Source: Schaalia sp. 19OD2882 (GTDB lineage Bacteria; Actinomycetota; Actinomycetes; Actinomycetales; Actinomycetaceae). Taken from it: a stretch of DNA of 64,000 bases. Position 1 is the stretch's first letter. Every line of letters starts with the position of its first letter. This document shows positions 63,927-64,000 of the stretch, piece after piece. Below the pieces are notes generated by a model. The model saw only the letters and a program-made list of their open reading frames with translations. It ran no database searches and was not told the origin of the DNA. The DNA lies in contig NZ_CP065521.1 of the NCBI RefSeq assembly GCF_018986735.1, positions 1,798,001 through 1,862,000 of the forward strand, read 5' to 3'. The position numbers and the translations under genes are program-made.

Positions 63927-64000
63927 GTCCGCTGGAAAGGATCACCCACACGGTGTTCTCCTCGCACTTGGGAGCATACGCCCGCGCCGGTCAAGGCGCG
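63862..64000 (+). pseudogene. Family C fragment at the right edge
   Basis: Encodes LAEVAYLRGNNEEAMGHDEA and, one frame on, a piece like HLGAYARAGQ, matching LAEIAYFTCDLEQAMDHEE and HMDAYVRAARH of the intact C protein. It begins exactly where the toxin tip's Hint sequence ends and continues past the window. Confidence 0.65.

Overview
The window is high-GC DNA from an actinobacterium, most likely a host-associated member of the Actinomycetaceae (Actinomyces or Schaalia type). This is inferred from several features. There are paired clpP1-clpP2-clpX genes, actinobacterial tRNA-Glu genes with a G1-U72 end, and many starts with a TANNNT -10 box 6-8 bases before the start codon (leaderless style). 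Two secreted glycosidases end in LAxTG-type sortase signals. No similarity search was possible; all functions come from motifs read in the translations.

Layout. 1-6.4 kb: the start of an M20 peptidase, a GTP-type PEP carboxykinase, a DtxR-type metal regulator and valS. 6.4-16.4 kb: two large cell-wall-anchored exoglycosidases (GH20 hexosaminidase and GH35 beta-galactosidase) that could together trim host glycans, then a membrane protein and chorismate mutase. 16.4-25.5 kb: clpX-clpP2-clpP1, a two-component system convergent with an ABC exporter whose permease is frameshifted, and trigger factor. 25.6-34.2 kb: a beta-CASP hydrolase, a four-gene efflux operon (TetR, MFS, FtsX-type permease, ATPase) behind a perfect palindromic operator, and a second MFS pump. 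34.2-43.9 kb: tRNAs Gly, Pro and His, a GntR regulator, a UvrA-like ATPase with a small leader ORF, an ATP-grasp enzyme, ddl, gpsA, plsC and a lipid kinase. 43.9-57.5 kb: murA, leuCD with a divergent IclR regulator, a rhodanese lipoprotein, gltX beside its tRNA substrates (Gln and two Glu), a MalY-like lyase, a purine permease with purine nucleoside phosphorylase, an FAH-family hydrolase and an alanine symporter.

The last 6 kb (about 57.5-64 kb) is the accessory region and the most interesting part. It looks like an immunity-gene array of a polymorphic toxin system. Two families of putative immunity genes (A, pentapeptide-like, and B, acidic) are duplicated as A-B modules, one with a decayed B. 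An orphan toxin tip (end of a Hint domain plus a deaminase-like domain, broken by a one-base frameshift) overlaps the start of a B gene by four bases. Another toxin-tip remnant overlaps an A gene by four bases. Pieces of a third, helical-repeat gene family (C) sit on the opposite strand exactly where the toxin tips are cut off. The A copies share a block of about 342 bases with no difference that I can see, which points to recent gene conversion.

Two dispersed signals are also notable. A 21-base-period repeat (core GACGGACGAATCTCGCG) occurs in two or three phased copies in four intergenic regions, with a degenerate fifth site. Ten genes carry a TANNNT or TTTAAT box at the leaderless distance from their start codon.
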